From Asparagopsis taxiformis (taxonomy: Eukaryota; Rhodophyta; Florideophyceae; Bonnemaisoniales; Bonnemaisoniaceae), in contig JALQPE010000706.1 in the NCBI GenBank assembly GCA_030407315.1, forward strand, positions 1 through 64,000: 64,000 nucleotides of DNA, in the 5' to 3' direction. Positions 27,736 through 37,348 of the stretch are shown piece after piece; position 1 is the stretch's first letter, and each line of letters opens with the position of its first letter. The translations under genes and the position numbers were made by a program. Below the pieces are notes generated by a model that saw only the letters and a program-made list of their open reading frames with translations, searched no databases and was not told where the DNA came from.

Positions 27736-30599
27736 ATGGCTCCTCGCACTCGCTCCAAACCCTCTGCCCCCGCCCCTGCTCGCGCTTCGACTCGCGGTCG
27801 GGCCTCCGCTCGCTCTCGCGCCCCTTCTCGCTCTCGCGCCCCTTCTCGCAGCCCTGGTCACGATAACTCTGTCACCGCCGAGGTTCAGTTGTCAGACTGT
27901 CCCAAAGCTGACCACAGGCTGTCTCCCTTGGATTTGCACAGACCCCCCCTATTCTCTCGTCATATTAGGGAAGGGAGAGTGCTTGAGCTGAAGGAGAAGT
28001 TCTTGAGGGAAGGATTCACCTCCTCAATCTCCCGAATCCTTGCCTGCAAAATGCTCCTTCCTAGTGAAGGCAGCACAACCCCCACCCTTCAAACGTTTTA
28101 CATCGATGGTGGCCATCGCGTTGCGGCTCTCCAGAAGTGCATTCGTGAAGACCCGGAAGGGCAACATCCGTATGCTGCTTCATTCAGGAACATCGATGTG
28201 GCTTTGATCAGGCGCCCAGGGACAGAAGAAGTTTCCGATGAGTACTTCACACCTTTTGAAGTACTCGGGCTGTCCATTCAAGCAAACACACTCACACATG
28301 ATGTTGCCCTTGTTTCTTTGGCAGACCGAGTGTGTTCTGTGGTCCAACTGCTCACGACCAAGGACATGCTGGGTGAACCGAATCGGAAGTGCATTCAGGT
28401 CATCATGGACAGCCAGTTGTCGATATCGAAACTGGGCTACCAAGCCATCAACAAGCACGTGACTGCTGCGAAAGGCTTCCGGACTGTGAACAACAAAGCG
28501 CTTGAGTTCTGGAGTTCCGTACCGAGCATGTTCACCAAGGAAATTCTCGCTGCGGAACAGGAAAGGGCCGTTAAAGAAGGCCGTGACATCAACGACGATG
28601 TCTTCAAGCAGTCCGTAGACATGTATGGCTGCAACATGGATCTCGTTTTCATGGCAGACTTCCGTCGCGGCTCGGAGTATCAGCAAAGGTTCATCTTGCT
28701 CATAACAGCTCTCTGGACACGCATGCGAGATCTGCGTCAGTTGAGTAGGACGACAAGAGGATTTGGTAATCCTTTCGTTCGTGTTTTAATTGAAGTGTTC
28801 AAGATGTCCGAGCCGGTTGCTGCTCACAAAATGATGGAGCCTCCGCTCGAGCATTTCTACTCCGAGCTCAAGAACACTGGGTCAGGAAAGGAGACTGTTA
28901 TTGCGAACAGTATCGCGGAGACCCTCCTGCACTTCAATACCGACGACAACAGCGGTACGAAGCATGCTCTCGTCTCCGACGAAATGTATGAGCAGCTTCG
29001 CTTTTCCACGGGCGTTGTGGACATGGAAGAAGACCAAAGGGTCATTGTTCACAATGAACAGCCATCTGAAGATGCGCCGAAGCCATCTACGCCCCAATCA
29101 GATGAGCCTTCTACCCCTTCTACCCGTTCTGGCCCCTTCTACTCCTGCCCTTTCCTACCCCTTCTACCCTTCTACTTCTACCTTCTACTACTACCCCTCC
29201 TCCTCCTGCCACTTCCGTTCCCGCCCCTTCCACCCTCCTGCTACCCCTCCTCCTGCCGCTTCCGTTCCCGCCCCTTCCACCCCTCCTGCTACCCCTCCTG
29301 CTCCTGCCACTTCCGTTCCTGCAGTTGAGCAGGCTCAAGGAACCCCTGATGCCACTGTGGCAGGTTCTGAGAAGCAATTGGGATCTGTTCTCCTCCGTCT
29401 CCCTCTCAATGCACCACCGCTTGCGGTGAATGAGCCAGTCGAGACACTTCGCAGGTCGAAACGGCAGAGAACGGAGAGTCTACGGGTTGGCGGCGACAGT
29501 CAGGCAGAGTCGGAGGTAGAAGAAGAGTCCGAAGAGCCCCTTCCGAAGCGCAGAAGACTCGAAGGTAAAACGTTCAACCGAGGAGATTCCATTGTTCAGC
29601 GATGAGCAGGAAAATCCCCTCCCCGACAGGGTAGTCGATGAACGGATTATGGATATTCTCCCGAACACCATACCGTCAGACTCTAGGGTCAAGTACTATA
29701 TCGACAGCAAGCTGTACGAAACAATCCGACAGGAGATTTTGAGTGCAGCTGCTGCCGATATGAATTGTATAGCGTGCAGTGGTCCAGCTTGCTGTGCAGA
29801 GAAGTTCTTTGCAACAGCTAGGTCAACTCTCAATCTCTTGGGTGCCCATGTACTCAGTGGTATCTTCCGTTCTTCGACTGTGGGCAACGCAGCACATGAA
29901 CTGTTCACGTTCTACGCCCAGAAGTTCAAACCTGTTCATTCTTCTGCTGAAGACAGTTCCAATGATCCCTGGCATCAGATTCGAAACAAGGGTGAGGTAA
30001 CAGCAGAGCAACAGGCCTCTCGTTTGGGAAGGTTCTCTATCTCAAGGAAGAAGATTTGCGACGATCTCGAGCAGATGGATGAACATCAATTCAAGAACAA
30101 GATGATTCTCGAGGTCGGCAAAGCAATCTGTGCCGAGCTAATGTACTTGGGCCTAGGAATCCATGAGCCTGTGGCCTTTCCTAAAACCGGTTTACGTCTT
30201 TTGCTGACCTCTGATGGTGCTCCAGATCAAGACTTGCACACAGACCTACCGGTGGTCATCAATGATTCCGATTTCCCACCTGGAAGATCGTACTTTCTGA
30301 TGGCAAGCGCGGCTGATGGGTTCTGGCTTCGTGGAGCGTATTTCAGCCACGTCTGTTTGACGCGTGCAGACGCTGAGAAGTACAAGACGCCTGTTATGGA
30401 CATCTACGTGCCACCGTATTCTCTCTTCATCGGTCGTGGTGACTTCTACCATGGAGGCAAAGGATTCAGTAGTTCAGCGGAAAATCGCCTAACATATGGT
30501 CTTCCGGTTCGTTCTCATCTCTACCTTTTAAGTGACGAAGAAGAATTGGCGGATGCTATCGAAACAGTCAACTACTGGGATGCACCTAGTGCGCGATAA
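27736..30599 (+). pseudogene. A4: ParB-like/dioxygenase fusion split by two frameshifts
   Basis: The first frame (27736-29328) encodes an Arg/Ser/Ala-rich start, the ParB-like loop IDGGHRVAAL (D124), THDVALVSLADRVCSVVQL and FWSSVPSMF. It then runs into a C/T-rich minisatellite (about 29,110-29,320) and ends out of frame. A second frame continues the Pro-rich linker and the basic KRRRLEGK to about 29,565. A third frame (29592-30599) encodes FSDEQENPLPD and the whole dioxygenase-like domain: HTD at residues 216-218, FYHGGKGF, PVRSHLYLLS. All motifs survive, so the breaks are recent, sequencing errors, or programmed shifts. The first lies in a repeat prone to slippage. If translation does not cross the breaks, two separate proteins might be made: ParB-like and dioxygenase alone. 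Confidence 0.7.
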
Positions 30600-30917
30600 T
30601 CTGCAAGAATACTGCTTTGCCTCTCCCTCTACAGGCAGCATCTGCCAATCCTAAGCTAGCTTCGGGAGTATACTTCCTTTACCACAACTAAATCTACTCC
30701 TATTCATGACTTTGAAAATATTAGCACGGTCAGTCTACTGCACTATTAGAGTTCCTCTACCTCTCACCCCGCATAGCTTCTACACCCTACATCGTACAGA
30801 CTGATCTCTTTTCCTTTCCTACATGCATGGCACAGTTTTGCAAGACTGCCACAATTCCACATCATTCCCAAGGTCTTGGATTGTTCTTCTTAGTATACTA
30901 ACTATAGTTGAGATGCA
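30600..30917. other. A4 downstream region
   Basis: About 320 bp of AT-rich sequence with no gene seen. Confidence 0.45.
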
Positions 30918-31057
30918 AACCTGGCAGCAATTCCATTGGCTGCCGCTGTGTTCATGACAGCCAATGGCAGAGCTGCACTTGGGCTGGCCACACCCAAAAT
31001 AATACCCGGTATTATTTTGGCATGGCAAAGCCCAGGTGCAGCACTATCATTGGGCGT
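30918..31057. repeat. Block II nested hairpins around AATAATACCCGGTATTATT
   Basis: A first hairpin pairs CCATTGGCTGCC with GACAGCCAATGG. A second pairs GCTGCACTTGGGCTGGCCA with TGGCAAAGCCCAGGTGCAGC around the perfect palindrome centred at 31007. It lies at the convergent A4/B2 junction, as arrays 4 and 5 do in block I. Confidence 0.92.
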
Positions 31058-31202
31058 GGGCTGACTGGCACCGCTCAGCAAATGAAAGTCTGTTATTATC
31101 GCTCAGGTAGATTGTAGTATTACAACGTTGTACGAGTTCAGATGCAAGACTTTTTATTGCTGATGGTACTCTTGATATCTGTAATTGGACGCCTAAACTG
31201 TC

Positions 31203-34200
31203 CTACTTCTCTGCAGTCCAGTAGCGCGATCCATAGTCAACGAATATCTCTTCCCCAGCTCGAACATCTACTACAACCTGCGCTAGGATGAGATCAGGTT
31301 TTGCTACTGCATACTTGAAGTCGCAAGTAGGATTGACGTCTTTGTGAACTCGGAACTCTGCATTTTTTCTGCGTTGCACATTTGCAACTCTCTCCATTCC
31401 GTCAATGGTCCTACTGTCGTTGAGGTAGCTGCAGACATTGTATTCCGCTGGTACAAGATATATCTTGTCGACCGGTGCTTCTTCTCCGATGACACTGGTC
31501 TCCATCTCCATGTTGAAGTTTTGGAATCTTTCACCAGTACAACCGAACCCGTCCGGTCCGTACAAGCGACTGCGTTGCGGTTCATTCTCCCCAATCTTCC
31601 CGTATAAAATTGTCCCATTATACCATCCAACAACAGAGCCCCTCTCTAAATCTTCTGCGGCAAAAACCCCCAATCCTCCCTCTCGAACTGTCGATGCAGC
31701 AACAATAACGTTGTGAAAGGAGGCATCTACTGCAAGCATCATCTCAGGGTCAACGGAGAAAACCTTGCCTAAATCTTCTACGCCCCATTCATTCATTGGG
31801 ACTTCGGCAAGTCTTCGGAGCATGCTTTGATCCCGCGCAACAGAGGAGACAAATCGCAACATATGCAGTGGTAGTGAAGATACCGACGGGAATCCATCAG
31901 GCGCATCACTTCGATGTCGAAGTCTTTCACTTCCTACATTGCTCCTTATCGAGTAATTCCATTCTTTGTTAGCGAGAATACTCGATATGTCATTTTTGGT
32001 TGCCTCCCCAAAAACTCCATCTCGACCTTGCCTAACAAAGCAATCCAGCAACAACGGCTGAGCTGATCCATGGCATGTGGCGTCTTTTTCACATCCAATA
32101 AACTTGCGATACAGACCATCTCTCATTGTCATGCAAGCTATTGCAGTAGAATACGTTCCGGAGAATAGATCTACCACAATGTCTCCTGGCTTTGAAAACC
32201 TTGAAATAAGCTCTCGAAGTATGGACAGAGGCTTCTGCTCCGCACGTAGCCTTTTGTCTTCGAAGTTCAATGACTCACCAGGTCCGAGCTTTGGGCAGTT
32301 GTCGATTGCGTTCACGTACCCTGGATGTCGTGAAAGGTCACGGTTATGCAAAGAATAATCAACCATTTCAAACGCGGCAGCTCCCATCCCACGTTTGAAA
32401 CTGTGCACAACAAACTCGTGAATGTTGTGTAATGAACACGATTTGTTCATTGGGTTTTGGATGAATACGTAGGGACGACGGCTTAGAATGAGAGGAACAT
32501 CGTCTGTACGCATGGATTGTTCCCCGCTTTCTGCATTTTGAAGAGCTTCTCCCCACCCAACCAACTGTTTGATACTGGAAAATATCAGGGCATGTCCTCC
32601 AGGGCGCAGCATTCGAGAAATGTCCTTTCCAGTACGAAACATTTGTGCGCTATTGATGTCATCATAGTCTGAATTGGTCTTGCCTTTCTCCCTCCGCGTG
32701 TTGAAGGGTGGATCGGTGAGCACAAGTTGTGCTTGTCCATCAATAGTATTCCCTGAAAGCATGCCAATGGAATCAGTGTTAACCTGGTGCACTAACCTCG
32801 AGGCTGTACAGTTGTAAGCCACGCAAAATCTCTTCATGACCTTTTTCAATTGCACAATATGATCCGGTACCCCCTCTTCCTCACCCACTGCCTCCGCTGA
32901 CGGTGTATCCTCCGCAACATCTTGCATAACCGTGTCCATTGCGGACGAAGCCCTCCCATCCATGCTGGATGTATACTGGGATCCAGAGTCATTGGTAGGT
33001 TTCCTTCCACCTGTACCTAAACGGCGAGTGCTGTGCTGCATTGATTCATTCGACTCAAGACGATCTCTTTCTCGAGAAAGAGATCTGGATGCTGCGTTGC
33101 GCTGTTCAGTCTCGTAGAGAATTTTCAAGTCGCAGACATCAACTGGCTTCACACGCATTTCACGGTTCCAGTTCTTCCATACCTTGAGTCTTTCGTGACC
33201 ATCCAATGCGATGGATTGTTCTATTCTTGCTTCGATGAAGGCGTTCAATCCGAACCGGTCAGGCTGATGGAAAAATTTAGTGCGCAGCCCTTCCATCTGG
33301 TTCGTACTTGATCCGAATACATCAATGCCTATCATACAGTCATACACAGACACTAGTACGGCTTCTGTCAAAGACCTCAACCTTGCATCAACAGAGATAT
33401 CCAAAGTGCCTGGATAACCTGCATTCTCGCGGAGTTTCACTACCGGGGACGGAAGCAGAAGATCTGAGTAGTGGTCAGGATGTGCCCACCCGTCAGTACG
33501 ATTAGCAAGACAGATGAATTGGAATTTCTCAGAGTCGAAAACCATGTATGGGCGACACATCATGTAGGCGCTTTCGAAGCCCAGAATCATCGCTGTTGTA
33601 TCCCAGGCAGACATGACCCTTTCCAAAACGACACCCACAGACTCTCCGTTTGCTCTTGTGCGCTGGAAAGGGGCGAATGTAGAAGTCTCTGTATCCCTCC
33701 CAGTTCTACGACGCTTCCTACCCCGGCGAATGGGTGCATTTCTGCGTCTAGTGAGGGCAATGTGCACAAATGAAATCATAAACATCAGCCTTCCAAATAC
33801 TTTGTCTTCTTCTGTTAATGTTCTACCCTGTGCACTTCTTCCAGAACGAAAATACTCACAGGTGAGGACTTCGCGACACAATGGAGAAGCAATTTCACCA
33901 CTTGTAGACATCCCAAACAACTGCTCGCCGACTGATGCTCTTTTCTCGAGAGATGTGGGAAACTCCTTCATCGCAAAATTGTTCTGAACTTCCACCGGCC
34001 TTCCCCATACAATACAGAACAACTGCCACAGACAGCGAACCATTTTGGGATTGGGTTCTTCTATGCGACTGTAGGGGCGAAGCACACGAAGAATTGACAA
34101 GCAACTCTCGTACTGTGGCTGCCTCAGCACAGTTTCTGCCAAATCTTCGCGCTGAGATCCCACGGCGAGCCATCGCCTAATGGATGGCATATTCACGTCG

Positions 34201-34712
34201 CGAATTGTAACCATGCTTGAGCTTCCTTGTTTTTCACCTGCGTTTCGCTCCCAGTACCCATCTCTAAGATCCAAAGTAAGATTCAGGTACTCAATGAAAG
34301 TCATCCTCTTCTGCCTGGATGCCATATCGTTCGCGTTTGATGCTTTCACACTATCTAGAAGGAAAGCAGCACTTGTAATCGGAGATATGTCGACTTCTTC
34401 TTCAATCATAGGAACAGTGAAATCACGCGGAAGCTCACCGTTCTCTATGAGCTTGATTACAGCTTTCGAACGATGCGCACCATCCAGCACCTCTACCTCA
34501 CCGGCAATGATCCGACCGGTAATTGGGTTGTTGTCATTGTAGCCGTAAACCTGAATGCTCTCGGCAATAACATCGACGTGCCTGTAGTCGATTTCTCGAA
34601 TCTCGACATATCTTTTGATCTTGAATGGGTCGATGTGCAATAGCCCATTGCGCCGCTCACCATGAAGGGGACGCCGAGAGGTGCTCGCTGGATTTCTCTT
34701 CTCAGAGGCCAT
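31203..34712 (-). CDS. B2: ParB-like / beta-class DNA methyltransferase / SET domain fusion
   Basis: The 1,169-residue product is the block II counterpart of B1 and has the same plan. The ParB-like domain has EIDYRHVDVIAESI and VLDGAHRSKAVI (D77). The shared middle includes MASRQKRMTFIEYL and LRQPQYESCLSILRVLRPYSR. The methyltransferase has DPPFNTR at 667, ISRMLRPGGHALIFSS, LRAEQKPLSILRELI and DLFSGTYSTAIA at 848. The SET domain fills about the last 165 residues: EGGLGVFAAEDLERGSVVGW, YLNDSR, DVRAGEEIFVDYGSRYW. Both catalytic cores look intact despite wide divergence from B1 elsewhere, which suggests that both activities are under selection. The predicted DNA reaction is N6-adenine or N4-cytosine methylation; motifs alone do not decide which. 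Confidence 0.85.
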   Translation of the reverse strand: MASEKRNPASTSRRPLHGERRNGLLHIDPFKIKRYVEIREIDYRHVDVIAESIQVYGYNDNNPITGRIIAGEVEVLDGAHRSKAVIKLIENGELPRDFTVPMIEEEVDISPITSAAFLLDSVKASNANDMASRQKRMTFIEYLNLTLDLRDGYWERNAGEKQGSSSMVTIRDVNMPSIRRWLAVGSQREDLAETVLRQPQYESCLSILRVLRPYSRIEEPNPKMVRCLWQLFCIVWGRPVEVQNNFAMKEFPTSLEKRASVGEQLFGMSTSGEIASPLCREVLTCEYFRSGRSAQGRTLTEEDKVFGRLMFMISFVHIALTRRRNAPIRRGRKRRRTGRDTETSTFAPFQRTRANGESVGVVLERVMSAWDTTAMILGFESAYMMCRPYMVFDSEKFQFICLANRTDGWAHPDHYSDLLLPSPVVKLRENAGYPGTLDISVDARLRSLTEAVLVSVYDCMIGIDVFGSSTNQMEGLRTKFFHQPDRFGLNAFIEARIEQSIALDGHERLKVWKNWNREMRVKPVDVCDLKILYETEQRNAASRSLSRERDRLESNESMQHSTRRLGTGGRKPTNDSGSQYTSSMDGRASSAMDTVMQDVAEDTPSAEAVGEEEGVPDHIVQLKKVMKRFCVAYNCTASRLVHQVNTDSIGMLSGNTIDGQAQLVLTDPPFNTRREKGKTNSDYDDINSAQMFRTGKDISRMLRPGGHALIFSSIKQLVGWGEALQNAESGEQSMRTDDVPLILSRRPYVFIQNPMNKSCSLHNIHEFVVHSFKRGMGAAAFEMVDYSLHNRDLSRHPGYVNAIDNCPKLGPGESLNFEDKRLRAEQKPLSILRELISRFSKPGDIVVDLFSGTYSTAIACMTMRDGLYRKFIGCEKDATCHGSAQPLLLDCFVRQGRDGVFGEATKNDISSILANKEWNYSIRSNVGSERLRHRSDAPDGFPSVSSLPLHMLRFVSSVARDQSMLRRLAEVPMNEWGVEDLGKVFSVDPEMMLAVDASFHNVIVAASTVREGGLGVFAAEDLERGSVVGWYNGTILYGKIGENEPQRSRLYGPDGFGCTGERFQNFNMEMETSVIGEEAPVDKIYLVPAEYNVCSYLNDSRTIDGMERVANVQRRKNAEFRVHKDVNPTCDFKYAVAKPDLILAQVVVDVRAGEEIFVDYGSRYWTAEK

Positions 34713-34954
34713 CGAGAAATAGATTCTTCACCTCAATCAGTCACCAGCAGAAAACAATCTTCTCTCCTACCTGCCGTTAAAAACCTTCGGCAACAATCTT
34801 GATAAACCTTAAATGCACAGTTAAAGAGTTAACCTGAATATTTTCAGGTATACTTTGGCTAGGTAGGGTACGTAATGAGGAATAATTAGGTTCTTCGGCG
34901 GCCTTTCAATACAATTATTTCGCCAACGGACATTTCCATTTTTGTTTTGAATTT

Positions 34955-35026
34955 GAAGTCCCCTCGAGAGATTGAGTTTGAAATCTGCCATCGGAGATTT
35001 CAAAACCAATCTCTTGAGAGGACTTC
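34955..35026. promoter_or_regulatory. Large hairpin in the B2/C2 divergent promoter
   Basis: Arms of 32 bp (34955-34986 and 34995-35026), starting GAAGTCC and ending GGACTTC, pair with about four mismatches around an 8-base loop. It stands alone between two divergent genes (gap 34713-35443). It could be an operator or a cruciform. TATAAATATA at about 35066 is a TATA-like candidate. Block I has no similar hairpin in the same gap. Confidence 0.75.
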
Positions 35027-35443
35027 ATCTTCTGTTCGAACTTGTAGACTCGTTCTTACAACCAGTATATAAATATACACATTGATTTCACTGCATCATT
35101 CTCGATCCCTGCGTCTGTTTATACATACACGTCTAGGTTCCGTTATATTGCCACAGCGAAAAATACACCCAATCTACTGGTAATGGCTTCGAGCAGCTCG
35201 GAATAAGATCTTTATTATATGGTGATGAATGTTCAAGAGAGATGATCATCACGATGTTGGTCTCCCATGTCGCTTGGGACAGGTGTTAGTAATTTATAAC
35301 CGTTACGAGTTATGCAAGTATAAAAATAGTAACCTACCAATTTTCTCTCTATCATTCCACACGGATACAAGCTGTACAGTTTCGTCATCTTTCCTGTTTC
35401 CTCAGTCGATACCTCTTCCATTCTTTTCCTGGGAATACCCATT

Positions 35444-36832
35444 ATGCAAGACCCAACAGACTTTGTCTCCGAAGGATCAGTCATTGAAGTAGAATGGAGT
35501 TTACGAACGAGAGGAAGGAAACAGAAAAAGGTTTGGTGGGGCGCCAAAGTTTTGAGTACTGCCAAGCCGGACGCGTCCGGAGAACATCGTTTGACTGGAA
35601 ACTTGTTTGTTACGCTGCAATATCAATCTGAACACGGTTTCGACCAGTCAGTCTCTACAGCAAAATTATTCAAGAACAATTCGCTGCTGGACATTGACTC
35701 TGGAAACATGCTACGTTGGAGGTTTGGAGAGCAACTAGCACTAGAGCAGACGATCTCGTCTGCGGGTGAAGACAGTTTCCATAAAAAAGACTGCAAACAA
35801 AACTTGTTGAGTCGATCCAAGTCCGAGCCGCGCTTAGTTTGCGATGAGAGTCCTCCTGGTCCTAACATCAATGAGGACATATCCAAGCTGTTTCAAAAGG
35901 TATCCTACCTCGAAAGGCAGATTCTCAACTGTCGCGGTTCATCAAGCGCTACTGGACCCATCTTCGGAAACATTGTGTGCGACTACCTGTTCCAGAGAGT
36001 TGGCTTAAAACTGGACAAACCCCTGTCCTCCAAAATCACGAAGTCTGAAACAGGCCGGGAAGTGAGCTCCTTGGTGCAAGACTATGTGACGGCAAGAGCA
36101 GATTGCTCGCTTGAACAGTTTTTACAACTTTCCAGGCTATGCGAAGAGAAGAACAACCCAAACACAATTTTCCTGCCGAGCGTCGAGGCGGTTCGAATTT
36201 CAACTGGGAGAGATAAAGAGCTATCGATCCACTTTGGAACATACTATGACCTCTGCAATACTTTAGCTCCTTCCATGTCTACATGCACGAACTCTACTAT
36301 CCTCAAGTGGAAGAAAACACGACACGATTCTGGGTCTTCTGTCATTAGAGTTTTGGGAACTCTAGCAGACAGTGCTTCAGAAGATTTTATTCCATCTACA
36401 AAGGCTGTTCTTGTTGGTTCCTCTTTATACAGGAGATCTGAAAACATGAGTAGTACTGTCGTTCTTACTCGAGAATCTGATGAATACGACTATGTCAATT
36501 GCAGCTATTCGTATCCTTTGGAAGCTCGCTTCCTCTCAAGTCGAGAAATGCAGGAGAACTTTGAGCTGCCGGACAGCAAAAATTTCAAACTGGCCAACTC
36601 GTTCTCACTGACCTGGAAACCTGTTCAAGGCCCTCGTCCATATGGAACTTTCGAGCGCGTTCTCAAGAATGTTGTGTTGGGAACTGCATACTTGAACCTC
36701 CCAGCATGCATTTTCAGTGGACACACCATCTGCAGCGAGCTAGACACAATTGGACATGACGTTATTGTTGGACAGAATAGTTCCCCTGTCGATGCACCTC
36801 ATCCTACCGTACACGATGTCGCCTCCGAGTAA
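35444..36832 (+). CDS. C2: possible Tudor/SH3-like domain protein, block family C
   Basis: The 462-residue product is the block II partner of C1. The N-terminus has SVIEVEWSLRTRGRKQKKVWWGAKVL, then YQSEHGFDQS and DSGNMLRWRFGE, the same barrel-like pattern. Later shared segments are LFQRVGLKLDKPLSSKITKSE, RADCSLEQF, FLPSVEAVRIS, YDYVNCSYSYPL and LPACIFSGHTICSELDTIGHDVI. A short coiled-coil-like helix (DISKLFQKVSYLERQI) sits near residue 150. No enzyme motif is seen. Retention in the same slot next to B in both blocks argues for a joint function. Confidence 0.65.
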   Translation: MQDPTDFVSEGSVIEVEWSLRTRGRKQKKVWWGAKVLSTAKPDASGEHRLTGNLFVTLQYQSEHGFDQSVSTAKLFKNNSLLDIDSGNMLRWRFGEQLALEQTISSAGEDSFHKKDCKQNLLSRSKSEPRLVCDESPPGPNINEDISKLFQKVSYLERQILNCRGSSSATGPIFGNIVCDYLFQRVGLKLDKPLSSKITKSETGREVSSLVQDYVTARADCSLEQFLQLSRLCEEKNNPNTIFLPSVEAVRISTGRDKELSIHFGTYYDLCNTLAPSMSTCTNSTILKWKKTRHDSGSSVIRVLGTLADSASEDFIPSTKAVLVGSSLYRRSENMSSTVVLTRESDEYDYVNCSYSYPLEARFLSSREMQENFELPDSKNFKLANSFSLTWKPVQGPRPYGTFERVLKNVVLGTAYLNLPACIFSGHTICSELDTIGHDVIVGQNSSPVDAPHPTVHDVASE

Positions 36833-37348
36833 AACGTTTTCTATCTTTTCTAGATGGGTCTACAAGACTGTTCAGAATTAGCCAACCTCGATTAAGTCGA
36901 TGGTATCCATCGATACATGCTCCGTATCTTTCTGGCCTGTTCCTTCGTCCAGGGACTGTCTGCATTCTGTAACAATGATTGCCCTCCACTTGGCAAAATA
37001 TTCCTCAAAATAATACCCGGTATTATTTTCCGCACTACTCTACCAGGTGGAGCTACGGCATTGGATGGGACTGCACAGGCCCCGAAGCTACTAGAGGCGT
37101 GCTCAATGACAGGGTAAAACTCTTAACCGTAGTAGACATGACGCTTTCTAGTCGCAGAGTGAGCTGAAAAATAAGAACGATAGCTATTGTTTCCAGTACA
37201 CCATGTAGTACGTAGCATGCTAGGGTGCACCTTTTCCACTCATATCCTAGACAGTTTCATATCTAAAGGTTTCTATTTCTCCTCAGTCTGCCTCGTCGTA
37301 ATTATTTTACTTCAAAGGTTATGAAACTTTACTTATCCGCTTCCATTA
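36833..37348. other. C2/D2 convergent gap with a single palindrome
   Basis: The perfect 23-bp palindrome at 37007-37029 (core TACCCGGTA with AATAAT/ATTATT arms) is the only repeat. Block I has no palindrome in the matching gap. No gene is seen. Confidence 0.85.
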
